Source: Chloroflexota bacterium (GTDB taxonomy: Bacteria; Chloroflexota; Anaerolineae; UBA4142). Taken from it: DNA of 64,000 bases. The stretch spans positions 62,001 through 126,000 of the forward strand of contig JACRMI010000066.1 of assembly GCA_016215025.1 (NCBI GenBank). Direction: 5' to 3'. The notes below the pieces were generated by a model, which had not been told where the DNA came from, searched no databases, and saw only the letters and a program-made list of their open reading frames with translations. Below are positions 62,804-64,000 of this stretch, one piece after another (positions within the stretch are counted from its first letter, which is position 1; every line of letters begins with the position of its first letter). A program made the position numbers and the translations under genes.

Positions 62804-63625
62804 ATGCCTATCTACATGGATCGGCACTATGTTGTAGGGATAACTCGTCATGCCATTGCCAATGCACATGAAAAAGACTTGGCAGTGCAAAGCAAGTATG
62901 GCATCCAATTTTTGACTTATTGGATGGATGAGGAACGTTGTACGGGCTTTTGCCTCGTTGATTCGCCGGATAAAGCGACGCTTCAAAAGGCACACGACGA
63001 AGCACATGGCCAGGTGCCTAGTGAAATTATCGAGGTCAATCCCGCTACCGTCGAGGTATTCTTGGGTCGAATTAGTGACCCATTACCAGTGGCGAACACC
63101 GTGCTCATCGATTCAGCTTTTCGCGTGATCATGGTTACTGATCTCAAAGATTCAACCGGGATGATCACTCAACTAGGCGAATCAACTGCAATGCATTTGT
63201 TGCGCGTTCACAATGCGTTGACGCGCAATGCGTTGCGCAATAGTGGCGGGCGCGAAGTGAAACATATGGGCGATGGCATCATGGCTTCTTTTGCAGACAC
63301 GTCAAAGGCGATTGAATGTGTCATGTCGATTCAAAAATCTTTTGCGGCTTACAACTCTGAGAATGCCGAACCGTCGCTTCATCTGCGGATTGGTCTGAGT
63401 GCAGGGGAACCGGTCGAGGAAGACAGTCATTTGTTTGGGGCGGCGGTCAATTTAGCTGTGCGAATATGTGCCTATGCTCAACCCGATCAGATTTTAGTTT
63501 CGCAAGTCATTGTCGATCAATGTCCTATGGACAAAGCCATCTTCTCTGATGCAGGCAAATTTAATCCAAAGGGATTTCCGATCCCCGTTCAAGTTTATCA
63601 AGTCAATTGGCAAAGCGCAGGATAA
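62804..63625 (+). CDS. DUF4242 - class III nucleotide cyclase fusion
   Basis: 273 residues. Residues 1-80 are DUF4242 (MPIYMDRHYVVGITRHAIAN, SKYGIQFLTYWMDEE, KAHDEAHGQVPSEIIEV). From about 105 the class III cyclase domain follows: VTDLKDSTGMITQLGE (first metal Asp), GREVKHMGDGIMASFADT (second metal Asp in GDG, and the Lys before it that favours adenine), and LFGAAVNLAVRICAYAQPDQI (Asn and Arg of the transition state). All catalytic positions are present, so cAMP production is likely. DUF4242 would act as sensor, perhaps of metal; this is inference. A Crp/Fnr regulator gene ends 45 bases away on the other strand. Confidence 0.92.
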   Translation: MPIYMDRHYVVGITRHAIANAHEKDLAVQSKYGIQFLTYWMDEERCTGFCLVDSPDKATLQKAHDEAHGQVPSEIIEVNPATVEVFLGRISDPLPVANTVLIDSAFRVIMVTDLKDSTGMITQLGESTAMHLLRVHNALTRNALRNSGGREVKHMGDGIMASFADTSKAIECVMSIQKSFAAYNSENAEPSLHLRIGLSAGEPVEEDSHLFGAAVNLAVRICAYAQPDQILVSQVIVDQCPMDKAIFSDAGKFNPKGFPIPVQVYQVNWQSAG

Positions 63626-63670
63626 TCACAAAGAGCAGTTGAATGATCTGTCCAATAACTCTTTTGCATC

Positions 63671-64000
63671 TTACCATTCCTCTGTCGACTTTATCTCGAT
63701 CCGACTATCCCGCTCTGCAATGACACGGGATAAGTCAAGGATAAAGATTTTCCCCGCGCGATATTGTATCAAGCCACGCTTGTCCCAATCTTGCAACAAG
63801 TGATTGATCCAGCCGCGTTTGACCCCCACAAGCGATGCGAGGTCTGATTGCGTTAGATTCAGATCAAGCACGTATTTTCTTCCTGTTTCGATTTCTTCTC
63901 CAAAACGCTCATTGTAATGTAATAGGATGTGTAGCAGACGTCCGGCGGCATCATATTGCGCTAGTGACTCGGCAAAATCGGTTGTCCACCGCGCTTTGGC
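63671..64000 (-). CDS. Crp/Fnr-family regulator (N-terminus beyond window)
   Basis: Only the last 109 codons are in the window; the frame is open to the edge. The visible part has the end of the dimer helix (ESLAQYDAAGRLLHILLHYNE) and the Crp-type helix-turn-helix (LNLTQSDLASLVGVKRGWIN, then HLLQDWDKRGLIQYRAGKI). The cyclic-nucleotide-binding domain should be in the missing part. It faces the cyclase gene tail to tail, so a cAMP signal pair is possible. An ATG-like inner start at 63871 would not be the true start. Confidence 0.88.
   Translation of the reverse strand, partial: AKARWTTDFAESLAQYDAAGRLLHILLHYNERFGEEIETGRKYVLDLNLTQSDLASLVGVKRGWINHLLQDWDKRGLIQYRAGKIFILDLSRVIAERDSRIEIKSTEEW

Overview
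The window reads as a chromosomal segment of a Chloroflexota bacterium, probably Anaerolineae-like. This rests on gene content and style: a fused transaldolase/phosphoglucose isomerase, a GerW-type protein in a non-sporulation setting, several Chloroflexota-type regulators, and many intergenic mini-hairpins. No rRNA, tRNA, CRISPR array, phage or transposase gene was seen. Assignment to phylum is an inference; no marker tree could be run.

Layout. 1-3.0 kb: a cut-off large gene of unknown function, a DUF218 membrane protein and an ArsR-DUF2087 regulator. 3.0-11.7 kb: a translation/RNA operon nusA-ylxR-infB-rbfA-nrnA-truB-ribF-ycxB-like, with a consensus promoter and a terminator-like leader hairpin. 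11.7-14.8 kb: archease, rtcB and a molybdopterin-binding protein. 14.8-23.5 kb (minus strand): TetR, ABC-2 permease, a two-gene 2-hydroxyacyl-CoA-dehydratase-like/activase pair, two ABC ATPases and an HlyD adaptor, read from one consensus promoter with a TetR-type palindrome on its start site. 23.5-28.6 kb: a membrane protein of unknown function, era, and a membrane-anchored protein carrying two glycoside-hydrolase-like domains. 28.7-42.5 kb: histidine phosphatase, FGGY kinase, a GerW-like pair, then a pentose-phosphate block (tkt, rpiB, tal-pgi fusion, zwf, pgl) with NIPSNAP and AHSA1-PDZ-DinB proteins between, and an ArsR regulator.

42.5-50.2 kb is the most interesting part: a c-di-AMP (ydaO/yuaA-type) riboswitch with its own terminator lies in front of a six-gene complex-I/hydrogenase-4-like operon. 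The catalytic subunit has lost all four [NiFe]-binding cysteines, while the small subunit keeps the cysteines expected for the proximal FeS cluster. This fits an energy-converting-hydrogenase-related (Ehr) complex, that is, an ion-pumping complex of unknown electron partner placed under a second messenger tied to potassium and osmotic control.

50.2-64 kb: an F420-type (DDN-like) protein, a RibD-like reductase coupled to an ABC exporter, a twin-MerR regulator, a GH31 glucosidase, a DUF1361 protein, a STAND-TPR-LuxR regulator, a secreted HExxH protein, two DUF4242 proteins (one fused to a class III nucleotide cyclase), and the end of a Crp/Fnr regulator facing the cyclase. A segment holding the DUF1361 gene end plus a promoter occurs twice, once before the LuxR gene and once before the cyclase gene, so the two probably share control.

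The whole window carries dispersed hairpin repeats. Several intrude into genes: an in-frame insert in pgl, the C-terminus of one ABC ATPase, and the N-terminus of the FGGY kinase. One repeat family is found inserted within another at two loci.
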